Assembly (NCBI RefSeq): GCF_001522545.3
Contig: NC_031776.1
Span: forward strand, 27,105,634-27,169,633
Length of the DNA: 64,000 bases
Reading direction: 5' to 3'
Source of the DNA: Parus major
Taxonomy: Eukaryota; Chordata; Aves; Passeriformes; Paridae
Under the pieces are notes generated by a model that saw only the letters and a program-made list of their open reading frames with translations, was not told the DNA's origin and did not search any database. Position numbers and translations under genes: made by a program. Shown here in pieces: positions 34,480 to 45,000 of this stretch (positions are counted from its first letter, which is position 1; each line of letters begins with the position of its first letter).

Positions 34480-37400
34480 GTAAGTAGGTGGTAGGTGAAA
34501 GGATCAAGCTGCCAGAATTACGGACGCAACTTCTTCCGTTCCCTTACTTTTTCAGAATTGTTTGGACGTTAGGAGGAATTTCTTCAGAAGGGTTGATTAT
34601 ATACTGGATTGGGAAGCTAGGAAAGTGATGGAGTCACTGTGTCTGGAACCACTTGTTAAGGAAAGACTGGATGTGGCACTTAGCGGTGGCTGGTGACGTG
34701 GTGCTGGCAAGTCACAGGTTGGACTCGAAGATCTCAGAGGTCTTCTCCGACCTCATTGATTCTGTGAATTTTGATTCTGCCTCTGAGGTCTCTTTCCCTC
34801 TGTCTTTATGGAAAGGATTATATTGGCTGGTGATAAAGGATTATTCCCTTGTCTCATGCCTGGTGATGTCAGTGTGGCTTTATTTGTTGTGTACTTCTGT
34901 GGTGCTCCAGTGTGTACCACGGATTTCTGAAGTATTATGTACAGTGAAAAAATTAAGGCTCCTTCCTGTGTAGTGCAGCTGTCACAACCCTCAGAAGCAG
35001 GGGCAATAAATTATCCAACAGTATTAGCTATACTTGAAGAAAACACAGAAGTTTTATCTTTATTCTGTGTCAGACAGGAGTGCAGCTTGCACACACTTCC
35101 CAGTTTTATATTTTCTGGAAGGTTTTTATGGGAGGCAGGCATTCCAGCAAGAAAGGCTGTGATTAAGTTGGCTGAAGGCTATCAGGTGCATGACGGTAGG
35201 TTTGCCATTACATTAGATCTGCTCAGAATTTTGCAAAAGCTAGGTTTTCTTAAGGTGAAATATCCAGAGCAAATCATAGTCACAATTCACTTTCAAACAC
35301 TTCTTAAAAGTGTTAAAAAACTATGTCAGATAGGTTTAAAACAATTAACTATCAGATCACAAGTTAGACGATGAATTTGTTACAAAAGGCTGGAATATTA
35401 CAGTTTCTGTTTTCAGGGTTTCTAGGACTTCTAGATGCTGCTTCAGGATTAAGTACCATCATAACATAGAAATAAACAACATGATAATTGAATATGTCTT
35501 AAAAAAAAAGCACAGTGAAACAGGCTCTGGTTTCCATCACCTGAGGTTTCTCATTCACGGGAGGAAATTAAACCAGGCACATGTGCTAATTCCTAGTTGT
35601 GGAACAGTGGATGCTGACACGTGCACGAGAAATTGGACAGCTCTTGGGAAGGTGGAGTAACAGAGGAATAGCCATCCTGCTGACCCTTACCTGTCTGTGG
35701 CCAGCTTTCTCCATCCTCCTCTTTTCCATGAATTCTCCCAGTCCTCATTTGCAGTGAGGGCTGTGGAGGGGAAATCAACAACGATGGGGCAGAAGTAAAT
35801 TCTAACTAAGGGAAACAAGAATGGTGCAAGCACAGAGTGATGCTTCTGCGATGTACTGTCCCTGTTGGTGTTCATGTGAGGGTCAGAATCATGCTGAGCA
35901 AAGGGTTGTGATTTGGTTTTAATACCCTTGGTAGTTTTCTGTGAACTTTTCCAGTTGCCTCTTAAATTCACATAACATGTGAATTTAATGGACAGCAGCC
36001 TGTGACAAAAGGTTCCACTGGCTGGTGAGATGTTTTGGACCCTCTGTGATACCTGTGAGCCAAGCACCTGCTGGTTGGATTTGGTATTCCACAATTCTGT
36101 CATGGGATGAGACAGCAAACCCAATCTGTTCACTTCCTTGCAGCTGGAATAGATTTATAGACCATTTGCAGTGGAAGGGCAGTCCTTTGTCATCTTCAGG
36201 TGGTTGAGGGATATAGAATTTTTGGAGGAAAACTTATGAAGTTAGTAGCAATTTGGTGAATTACTTAAAGCAGCTTTGAATAGATGTTTAAAAAAGATAT
36301 TTAGAGGTAGCTCTAAAAGCACTGCCATATCTTTCTTCAACCTCTGAATGTATAAGTGCATATCAAATTTACCACTTGACTCCTTGTGTAAAGGTGTATT
36401 GTTTTGAGAACTGGGTAAAGTAGATTTAGTAAACTTTTTTTCTTTGTTAATACATTTTCAGGTAATGCTGACTGTTCTGTTACAGTATGTGTATTATACA
36501 TCTCTTGACATATGTATGATCTTCCAAAGTTATTTTATTAGCTCTGGTTTTTAGATGGCTTTCTGATTCTGCTGTTAGGAGGCTCAGAAAAAAGTTCGTA
36601 TTTTCACTGGGTGGGTTTTTAAGATGATGGTAACAAAACCTAACTGGTGCCAAGATCTTCAGCTCAACACAATTTCTACCTTGCATGATTTCATAGTTTA
36701 TTGAGAGAATTGGCTTGTTTCAATAGAACCTTGTCTTCTGTTACAGAGTGTATTTCTCTGAATACAAGTAGGACTCTTGAAGAAAGTTTTGTTCAAGATT
36801 TCTGCAAATATTTATTTACGTACAGAATAGACATAAAAGTTGAAAGAATATCTCTAAAGATGTCTTTATCATTTGCTTTGTCTGTTGTCTATGCATACAT
36901 GCTGTTAGTGGTATTTATGTTCTTCGTCCTCAGTTGTAGGAGCAAAGAACTGTGATGAGATTGGACACTGAAAATCTTAATGATATGGAAATAGAGCTGT
37001 GGTTGTGCTGTGCTTTGTTCCTGAAGTGTTCTGAGCAGAGGAGATTATGGATTAATCAAGCATAGCAAATGAGGGGAATGATGGAGTTCAAAGTCAAAGG
37101 TTGTGTAAAGCTGAGTTACTCCTGTACTGTGCAGACAGATAACATGTTTTCCCATTTTAAACATCTCAAGTGATGTGACTTCCTGAACTTCACTTAAAGA
37201 ACACAGAAACATTTAAATATCTGTTATCCTAGTTTTCCTTTGAGTATCTTTTGAGTAACCTCCCTTGGCTAAGTTCAGGCCTTTCCAATATGGCCTCACA
37301 AAAAGAGCTGAAGTGTGTTTATACTCGGTAAATATGTTTATTAACTTTTTCTCTTTGTTCTTATCTCATCAGATAGCTCAACATGAACTTTAACCATCGA

Positions 37401-39070
37401 GATCATTTAAAAAGTGAACAGAATAATATCTTTTCTTCAGAGAGCTGGCTGTGGGACTCTGGGTTTCTCCTGCAGTGCAGTCCTATTCACTGCCTTTTCC
37501 TGAAACAGGACATGGAGCTATGTTCCTTTCTTCATGTTAGGTGCTAAGGAAGTTACTTGTTTCATCAGGGGAAATGCAGATCCATGAAATTACATTTTGT
37601 GCAAGTAAGTTAATGAAGGGTTATTTAAAATTTGCTATCACATCATTGCTCTTTTGTTTAAATTGATACAGCTCCCAAACATCCCTGTCAGGATTGAGTT
37701 CTGAGTGGTAGAGATGGTTATTGTCAGAGAACCACTGCAGGTTAAAGCTCCTCTGCAATTTTGTCATGCTCTTGAGCTGCTGTCTTGTTTATATGGTTAG
37801 GAGCGTAGTTAAGAAAATAAGTCCATGTGCATTCCATGTGAATTGTCCTTCTAGGAACATGAACTCAGATATAGGTAAAAGTTTCTAGAACTATGGGTTT
37901 AGTTTCTTGACTGCTCCATGCCAGCAAGCTGATCTACAGGAAGTCCTGGAGTTGGATTTGTTTTCTGGTTTTGTGTCCAGCTGATGGAAGCACTTTGTTC
38001 AGGAGGGAATTCTCTAGTGAAGTGCTGAAATAACAAGGGCACCTGATAAAAGCCTCAAGGTGTTCAGCAGACTGCAGTCAGCAGTGGCTTCCACTGCTGT
38101 TACAGCTTTGGGGAGAGTCTGATGGTGCTGTACAAATAAAATACAAGGGTATTAATTTGGAATTTATTCAGCTAATGTGATGGATCTCAGAGGAGGTTGA
38201 AGTTTGACTGCTGATGAAGCTGAATTTACTAAATTGAAAATGACAACACATTTTTAGTGCTTACATTATTATGCCTCTTTCTCTCTGAGGAGTAAATAAC
38301 CTTGAAAAGCCTGAATATTGTTGATTATTCATTAAGTATCCTGATGGATATATAATCTTTGGGGAGTGGGAAATAGAGAAGATGAGAGTTCAGGTAAAAA
38401 ATAACTATTGCTTCTCTTTTGTGATGAGGTAGTGTCTTTTTGGGGAAAATTTGGATTTCTGACTTGTGAGAATGCAGTCATTCAGCTGCTGAGGCTTATA
38501 AAACACCCTTAACGTCATAGTTTGAAAGGTGCTGTAAACATATCAGTATCACACACAAAAGCATATTTCATCTGTATCCAGAAATCTGTTTCTTTTTGCA
38601 GTTTGTGACTGTATGGAACTTGAGTAGCATCATCTGAGGGAGGCAAAAATATTTTTTCATAGTGTCTGAAGTGATAGGTGTAGTATATGGTAGGAGTCTG
38701 CAGAGCAGTGTTAAGAGCTGAGGAAGTGTTTTCTTTTGGCTTCATATAAATTCTAGCAGTTCGCCCACTTGTAGGAGAACAAAATTGTGTACTGACGCTT
38801 AGCAGATAAGTAATCCTTTTAATACTTGCCTTGCTAAACTTTTGAATGTTTTGATTTAATGTAAGGTTTGAATAACTCTTTTGTGGCATGTGTAGATTAG
38901 TAGGTCCTGTTCAGTTAAGACTCTAGTTTGAGTTATAGTTGAAAATCTTAACTGTGCCCCAGTTTAGGCCTGAACCCACTGTAGAGCTTGAGAAGTTTGA
39001 TTGATCACAGTTGACTCTGTTTCTGCTTTTACCTTAATTCTGATTCCTCCCGATTTATGTTTTGCTGCAG
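34480..39070 (+). other. SEC22A: SEC22A intron 1
   Basis: About 4.6 kb between the candidate leader exon and the start-codon exon. It begins with a CR1 3' end (34555-34772). An open frame of 145 codons at 34937-35374 has no recognised domain and no splice support; see the findings. The rest is AT-rich with no further feature that I can support. Confidence 0.6.
34555..34772 (+). repeat. CR1 LINE 3' end
   Basis: GTTAGGAGGAATTTCTTCAG, AAGCTAGGAAAGTGATGGAG, TTAAGGAAAGACTGGATGTG, a GTGGCACTTAGCGGTGGCTGG-like block (19 bases matched), GTTGGACTCGAAGATCTCAG and AGGTCTTCTCCGACCTCATT, then GATTCTGTGA at the end, follow the CR1 3' consensus. Only about 215 bases remain. It is on the same strand as the copy at 33205-33543, on the other side of the CpG island. 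Confidence 0.9.
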
Positions 39071-39274
39071 GTTGTTGTTAACTCGGTTGGCAATGTCTAT
39101 GATTTTATCTGCTTCTGTGGTCCGTGTGAGGGATGGACTCCCACTTTCTGCATCTACTGATTATGACCAGAGCACGGGAATGCAAGAATGTAGAAAATAT
39201 TTTAAAATGCTCTCAAAAAAACTCTCTCAGCTTCCTGATAGATGTACTCTGAAAACTGGACAGTATAATATAAA
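39071..39274 (+). CDS. SEC22A: SEC22A exon with start codon (CDS from 39093)
   Basis: The acceptor is CCCGATTTATGTTTTGCTGCAG. After 22 untranslated bases the ATG lies at 39093-39095, and 60 full codons plus two bases follow before AA|GTAAGG. It encodes the N-terminal half of the longin (profilin-like) domain of SEC22[21 protein letters not shown], then a [11 protein letters not shown] segment and a Lys/Arg-rich helix ending near [10 protein letters not shown] second in-frame ATG two codons later (Met3) leaves a minor start ambiguity; the first is chosen because the mammalian protein also starts Met-Ser-Met-Ile. SEC22A is an ER/early-secretory-pathway longin protein related to the SNARE SEC22B, but from family knowledge it lacks the SNARE coiled coil and has several membrane spans instead. 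Confidence 0.96.
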
Positions 39275-39802
39275 GTAAGGCTTGTCATTTAAGTATTTGC
39301 AACATCCTAGGTTGTGTCTCTCTGTAAGTGAAAAAGTTAACTGTTCACATTAGAAGTGAATTATCAAGCTAAGATTAATTCTTGGCGCTGTTTATGTATC
39401 AGAAATTTAAAATCGAGAAATTGTAGAAAGATTTGGATCTATTCAGACTTTCATGGGAGTTCCTTTGTAATGGCACAAAGTCATAGGATATTATGGGAAG
39501 AGTGGCTTTACACTGATAGAGTATGTTTGGATTAGATATTCGGTAAGATCTTCTTTATTGTTTATGGTTCACTTGCACTTTAACTGACATAAATTCTGAC
39601 TCTAATTTTGATATTTTAAATGAGGTGAGTAATTTCATCATAACTCCTAGTTAACCATGTAGAAATTAGAGTGGTGGAAAGTGTACCTACCATCTGAATG
39701 ATCCTAGAAAGTGCTAAGACCTCTCCATTTACTATAGGGATGTGTGAGTTTCCAGCATTTCCTGGATTAAAGCCCAGGATGGACTAAATAGTTTCAGGGT
39801 TT

Positions 39803-39845
39803 ATTTTTTTGTTTGTTCGTTTGTTTTTGTTTTGTTTTGTTGTTG
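39803..39845 (+). repeat. GTTT-rich microsatellite-like tract
   Basis: Irregular TTTG/TTTC and TTTTG units (for example GTTTGTTCGTTTG, then TTTTGTTTTGTTTTG). Simple low-complexity DNA inside SEC22A intron 2. Confidence 0.8.
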
Positions 39846-39846
39846 A

Positions 39847-39868
39847 CAGGCCAACTACAGTTGGCCTG
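39847..39868 (+). repeat. Perfect inverted repeat, 10-base arms, 2-base spacer
   Basis: CAGGCCAACT, then AC, then AGTTGGCCTG. The arms are exact reverse complements. The repeat follows the T-rich tract immediately. A two-base loop is too tight for a full RNA hairpin, so the innermost pairs would open, or the site is read as a DNA palindrome. Confidence 0.85.
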
Positions 39869-40328
39869 GAAACTGATTAGCTTAAAACAAACTTTTAAGA
39901 ATGAGGTATTAATCAGGGTAGATTTTACTGTGTTTGTCTTTGATTACTTTCAGTACTGTAGGTTATCCAGCAAGATTTTAAAGAAATTTGAATGTATCAT
40001 GAAAACTGGAACTCTGATGAATTTCCTAAATGCAACAGAATATGTATATTGAAAACTGTCCTTTTCTGATTTCATATTTGCTGTCTCTGGTTGTCCTTGC
40101 AACTGTCTTTGGAGAATTATTAATTCTGCATCCTGCAGAACAGTTTTATTCCCGTGTTCTAGAAAGAGCCAACAGCCCTCCCCCCAATCTGAAGAAAAGG
40201 TTTTGCATTTTTGGGCTGCACCAGATCATATATTGTACATCTGAGATGAGTGAAAAGCTGTTATGGGACAAACCTGCTGTGTTTCTGCATCCTAAAAGCT
40301 TTGTTATTTTCTGTTTCACAGCTGTGTG

Positions 40329-40354
40329 TATATGTGTGCACATGCACACATATA
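40329..40354 (+). repeat. Perfect inverted repeat, 12-base arms, 2-base spacer
   Basis: TATATGTGTGCA, CA, TGCACACATATA. It arises in alternating purine-pyrimidine DNA (TG/CA and TA steps) that may adopt Z-DNA or a cruciform. It is located in SEC22A intron 2 and is followed by a CA-rich stretch. Confidence 0.85.
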
Positions 40355-40599
40355 GACAGACACATACACATAAAACAGCTTCTCATATGATTGTACAATG
40401 TGGTGTTCAAGTAAAACATTGCCTAAAAGTAACTTGTTTTTCTTTTAGAATAATGTTGGACTTTTCAGTAAACATTTATTCCTTTGCTACCCCAGATAAG
40501 TTTTTGTTTTTCTGGTTATAGAATATGAGATCTGACTAGAAAAGCATTTAACTCACTGAATTTAAATTTGAAATTTTGGATATGTTTTCTCAATTCTAG

Positions 40600-40763
40600 C
40601 TTTATAAGTTCTCTGGGAGTAAGCTATATGATGCTGTGCACTGAAAATTATCCCAGTGTCCTGGCTTTCTGTTTCCTGGATGAGCTTCAGAAGGAGTTCA
40701 TCACTACCTACAATATGATGAAGACGAATACTGCTATCAGACCATACTGTTTTATAGAGTTTG
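40600..40763 (+). CDS. SEC22A: SEC22A second coding exon (longin domain)
   Basis: The acceptor is TTTTCTCAATTCTAG. The first base completes Asn61 (AA|C), and the last base G starts Asp116. It carries residues 62-115: [20 protein letters not shown], the conserved FLDELQKEF helix, and [19 protein letters not shown]. This completes the beta-alpha core of the longin domain, which in SEC22 proteins takes part in cargo/coat contacts and autoregulation. The donor is TTTG|GTAAGG. The match to the remembered mammalian protein is nearly residue for residue, so the exon is well conserved. Confidence 0.96.
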
Positions 40764-41824
40764 GTAAGGAGCTGCCCTTTCCCCCTTCATTCTCATACTA
40801 AGACAAATGAGTATTTAAATAGATGCAACTTAATGCACACAAAAAAAATGTCCAAAGCTGTTTATAGCTCTGTTTCAGGTGGATTTAGAATCCGATTTAA
40901 CTCCTGTTAGAGTCAATAAAGAAATGCTTCTGGGGGCATTAAATTAGGCTATTGGAGTTTTATCCAAACTTACTTCTGTTCATTCCAGTAGGTTTTGATT
41001 TAAGCCTTGTGTGACCAACTCTGGAGTTCATCTTCTGCCTAATACTAGGAGTTGACTTCATACCTGTTGAAATACTTTACCTGTGAAGTCGTTGAGCTTC
41101 ATAAATTTATCAAGTAAAAGATTGCAGTTTCATGTTAGCTCTTAGCTGTGCTTCCTTTTGTTCAATACATGAAAGGGAGAAATTTTTATTTGTCTGATAA
41201 TGTAGTGGAACATTTAATCTTCAGACTCCAAATGCAGCTCATATATACCAGATAACAGCTGTTATGAATTCCATTAATTTATGTTGCTTTAATACTACAT
41301 ATTAGAAATGACTGTAATTAGATATTCTTATAAAACACATTTGAGCAAAAAGAACTGCAGTTTTAAAAACATGGGGAAAGATACTTCAGTTGGTTAATTC
41401 CTGTCTATAATTCAATCAGCTATTGACAGTATCTGTATAACATTATTGTCCTCCTTGTGAAGATTTCTATGAACACTTTTTTTCTTCCACAACGTAATTT
41501 TGAATAAGGATATTTACTAAATTAACAGAAAAGCTTGAAGTGCAGCAAATCCTTTGTATTAGAAATGCATTCAGTCTCATGCAATGAAAAGTCATTTGTT
41601 TATTCTGTTATTACATAATTAGTTCTTTAGAGCTTTAATTTTTTTTTAACTGCAGAATTAAATAGCCCATGATGTATTAGGCACAAAACAGAAATAGCAT
41701 TAAAAATCCAAGATAAATGCAAGTATTTCAAACAATATATTTCAGTTTGTGAATGGAAAAGCTGCATGGATTATGTAATTAACAAAGTCCATAGAAAAGT
41801 ACCTTTTTATTTTAAATTTTGCAG
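40764..41824 (+). other. SEC22A: SEC22A intron 3
   Basis: An AT-rich intron of about 1.06 kb with no repeat family or other feature that I recognise. The acceptor region (TATTTTAAATTTTGCAG) is T-rich. Confidence 0.85.
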
Positions 41825-42019
41825 ATAATTTCATTCAGAGGACCAAACAGAGATACAACAACACACGTTCTTTGTCAACAAAGATGAATCTTGCTGATAT
41901 GCAGACAGAAATAAAACTGAGACCACCATATCAAATTTCTGTGTCAGAACTTGGTTCAGCCAATGGCTTTTCTCATATACCTGTGGGGGAGTATAAGGGT
42001 ACTGGTAAGATATCTGCAG
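41825..42019 (+). CDS. SEC22A: SEC22A third coding exon (linker region)
   Basis: This exon encodes residues 117-180, completing Asp116 at the left and supplying the first base of Ala181 at the right (GCA|G|GTAAGT). A basic segment ([20 protein letters not shown]) precedes [17 protein letters not shown] poorly conserved, Gly-rich linker follows and ends near YKGTGKISA. In SNARE-type SEC22B this position leads into the SNARE motif. Here no heptad pattern is visible, which fits SEC22A as a non-SNARE longin protein. The linker after residue 150 differs clearly from mammals, and one extra residue near the exon 3/4 junction accounts for 308 rather than 307 residues. Confidence 0.94.
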
Positions 42020-45000
42020 GTAAGTTCCAGACTTGCATTGTTGTATCCTTAAATGAGACAGGTGCAGCAAAATTCTTTTTTTTTCTTAAAAAAAGGAAGC
42101 TTTTATTCATTTTTCCAAAACATAAAGCTGGTATGACCTTATATCCATTTTAGCTCAGATGTCTGTTTTGTCTCCTGCTCCAAATACTTACCTTCCCAAG
42201 GCACTCAGAGGAAGAAATGACTCTGTTCAATGAACTGCTTTATTGAAGGAAGCAAACCCTGCAAATGAAGATGAGCACTTAACAGAAGATGATTTTGATT
42301 TTTTGACCTTTTAATATTTCTGAAAATACTGATATTTTTGCCTAGTAAGACTCAGTGTTGACATAAGCTGAGGGCAGTGTTAGGAGTTAGAGTAGCTGGA
42401 GGGAGGAGCATCTCTTTAGGAATCCTCTACAGTGGTGAAACTCCAAAGAGCTGTGCTCATTAAAAGATGCATTCTCTAAAATTAGTGCCTTGTGTACAAT
42501 GTTAAAAATTGCAATTTTGTATAAAACTGCCACATTCATTTAAGTAGTCATTAATTTTTTAAAACTTTAATTTATTTCATATAGGCAGTAAATGTGGAGT
42601 TATGGGGTTGAGCTGGGTTAAAGGTTTGTGCTATTAAGTGAATCCTCTGAATGGGTTTGAGGCCCACCTTCAGATGTTTCCCAGCAAGACAGAAACAAAA
42701 TGCCAAATCCTTGCACTGATACATGGACTCCACATGTGATACTGACATCATCTGATTTCAGTCATCCAAATTTAGTGAAGCAAAATCGTAAATAGAATGG
42801 AAGGAAGTGTTGATTTTAATTAGTTAATATATTTCCCTTTTTTTTTCCCAAAAGTACTTTCTATAAATTATCCTTAGCAGGCACACACTGATGCTGTTCA
42901 CTTTACAGTGTCAGGGTGCAATCATAAATCATAGAATTGCAATCATAAATCTTAACACCTCCTACAATGTTGTAATAAATGAGATTTTGTGCAGTTTATG
43001 TATTTGTATATATTAATAGGATCTCTTTTCCAGTATTTTATCCTTATTATGTACTTACTCATGAGGATTACTCTAGAAGATTGAAAACTGCTTTCTATGG
43101 AAGATGAAAACCAAACCAAATGAGTAGGGTGATCTGTTTGTACTCTGGGGCCCTGATTCTGAGAATTCCGGGTGCTATGAGACAGTGTAAAAATAGCTTG
43201 CAATCTCTGTGTTTGCAATTTGACAGTATTGGAGTTACATTCAGGAAAATTAGGAAGGGAAAAGTGTGAAGGTTTTAAATTGTTTAAAAGAGTGGAATCT
43301 TCTAAACAGTACTGTACATACCTTTGTCATCTTCTTCTGTGTGTGGGCTCTTTTTAAAGGTGTGTGATGCTGTGATACCACTCTTTTGCCACTTTTGATT
43401 CTTATATTATTGTTTACTCTTAATGTTTTCATGTAGTCCTGCTTTGTGGAAAGGCTTATGGTGGCAGAAGGGGCAGCTGGTTAAGTGAAAATTGTATAGA
43501 TTCGAACTTCCTGCAGTTGGAAAAATAAAAGGCCATAAACATGAGAGAATTCAGCCTGTGTCAAAAGTGGCTGGTTTTTTAAAAGTTGCCCATGTAGTGG
43601 GGGATGTGGTTTTTGTCACTTTTTTTTTGAGTAAGTGTGTTGGAAGGTAATATAGACCTAAATTAAAAAAACATAGGGATCATTTCCCTTTTAACTAAAA
43701 TACAAGATTCAGCAATAATTGGCAGGTGATCTTCTATTTTTTTTTTTACTTACCTCTCCACAGTTTCTTACAGAAGTAATTCTGTTGTCCTCTTTCCATT
43801 CCATGTCATTTTTCTTCTGTTTCTCTTTCAATTGCTTTTAACTTTCTCTTCCTCTGAATTCCATAGATCTTGGTTCAGTTATCCACTTCCTTCCTTGAGT
43901 TGCTGTAGAAACTCACCATCAAAGCGCTGTACATTTTGAGAGGCTGGCACTTTGCTATTTCTTCAGCTCTTCACATTTTAGATGCTATTGAATAACAGTG
44001 TCTTTTTTAGAAAGTCTGCTAGTGGTTTTGTAGTTCTTTACATTCATCACTTCTCTCCACCCTTGAAAAGAACTTTCTCTGGATGTTTGCTGCCCACGCA
44101 GTTGGCTGGACTTCCAGATTTCTCCTTTGCTCTAAGGACAGATTCTTACAAAAAGATGTTTTGCCTAGTGGAATTTCTGAATATGCTGTACTGTTAAAAA
44201 GTAGGACTTTCTGGAGTGAACTGTGTTAAATGAAGTTGGAGAGCATCCAGAGGTGGGAAGTTAGGTGGATGCAAATCTTGTTTAGTTGTGCAGAGTGGCA
44301 GGCATTAGCTTGGGCCGTGGGGGAAAGCAGTGGCTCTCACTTGCTCACACTGTGACTGGATGTGTAGCCAGGGTGTGGAGTCCAGGCCTGCTGTGCTGGC
44401 ACTGTTTGCAGTAGCAGCCCTTTTCCCTCTGAGAGTTGTGCAGTGCAGTGAGGAGTAGGGGTAATTCTACATGTGGGAAGCATAAAGTGTGCAGATTATG
44501 GATAGAATCTTCCTGCAAAGGTACATGTAGGTGTTGGCAGGCATTAGAAATAGGGTCACAGCATGCTGATGTGTGATGTTTCAGGTTAGGATAAAATTAC
44601 TATTTTCTGAGCTTTTTTTTCAGTGAAGAAACAGTTGTCAGATCAACGTTTTTTTTTTGCTTGATGGTATACTCTATACTTTTGCGGGTTTTTTTTCACA
44701 TTTTAGTTTTAAATAAACTTTCTTACAAGTCATGTAGTTTCTCATGTCATATAAATTTCCTGAACTTCTATTTAAATGTCAACATTAAATTCAGAACTTG
44801 TGCCTTATTTGAACTGAGAATTTTTGATATGGCACTTAAGCATATTTCCAAGATTGGTGGCTGTACCAATTTGAAGTCAACTGTCCTTTACCCTGCCTTC
44901 TCTGACAATCCTTCTTCATTCTTTTGGTTTTGCCTTCATCTTTGTATATAAATGATTCTTGTGGCTTTGATGTAACACTAAAATTTGTTAAGCTCTGTAG

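Larger units (their letters stand above)
33546..34482 (+). promoter_or_regulatory. SEC22A: CpG island, probable SEC22A promoter
   Basis: GC- and CpG-rich sequence lies on both sides of an assembly gap, in contrast to the AT-rich DNA around it. It contains GGCGGCG/GCCCCGG-type boxes before the gap and GGGCGCGGGGGGC after it. The position, about 4.6 kb upstream of the SEC22A start-codon exon and on the correct side, makes it the likely promoter. No TATA box is visible, as expected for a CpG-island housekeeping promoter. The transcription start may lie in the gap. An AP-1-like TGAGTCA is present at 34430-34436, inside the putative first exon. Confidence 0.75.
39275..40599 (+). other. SEC22A: SEC22A intron 2
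   Basis: This 1.3 kb intron holds a GTTT/T-rich run (39803-39845) directly followed by a perfect 10-base inverted repeat. A second palindrome sits at 40329-40354. An open frame of 163 codons (40030-40521) runs through it, but it ignores the splice sites and looks like chance. Confidence 0.85.

Noticed and set aside
33362..34507. Long open frames (250-381 codons) on both strands across 33.4-34.5 kb
   Set aside because: They are created by the run of N, which has no stop codons. The real flanking parts are CR1 and CpG-island DNA.
35687..36133. 148-codon minus-strand open frame in SEC22A intron 1
   Set aside because: No family resemblance or repeat match that I recognise; composition and position fit a chance frame.
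40030..40521. 163-codon open frame between SEC22A exons
   Set aside because: It lies wholly inside intron 2, includes a palindrome and CA-rich DNA, and has no domain or splice support.
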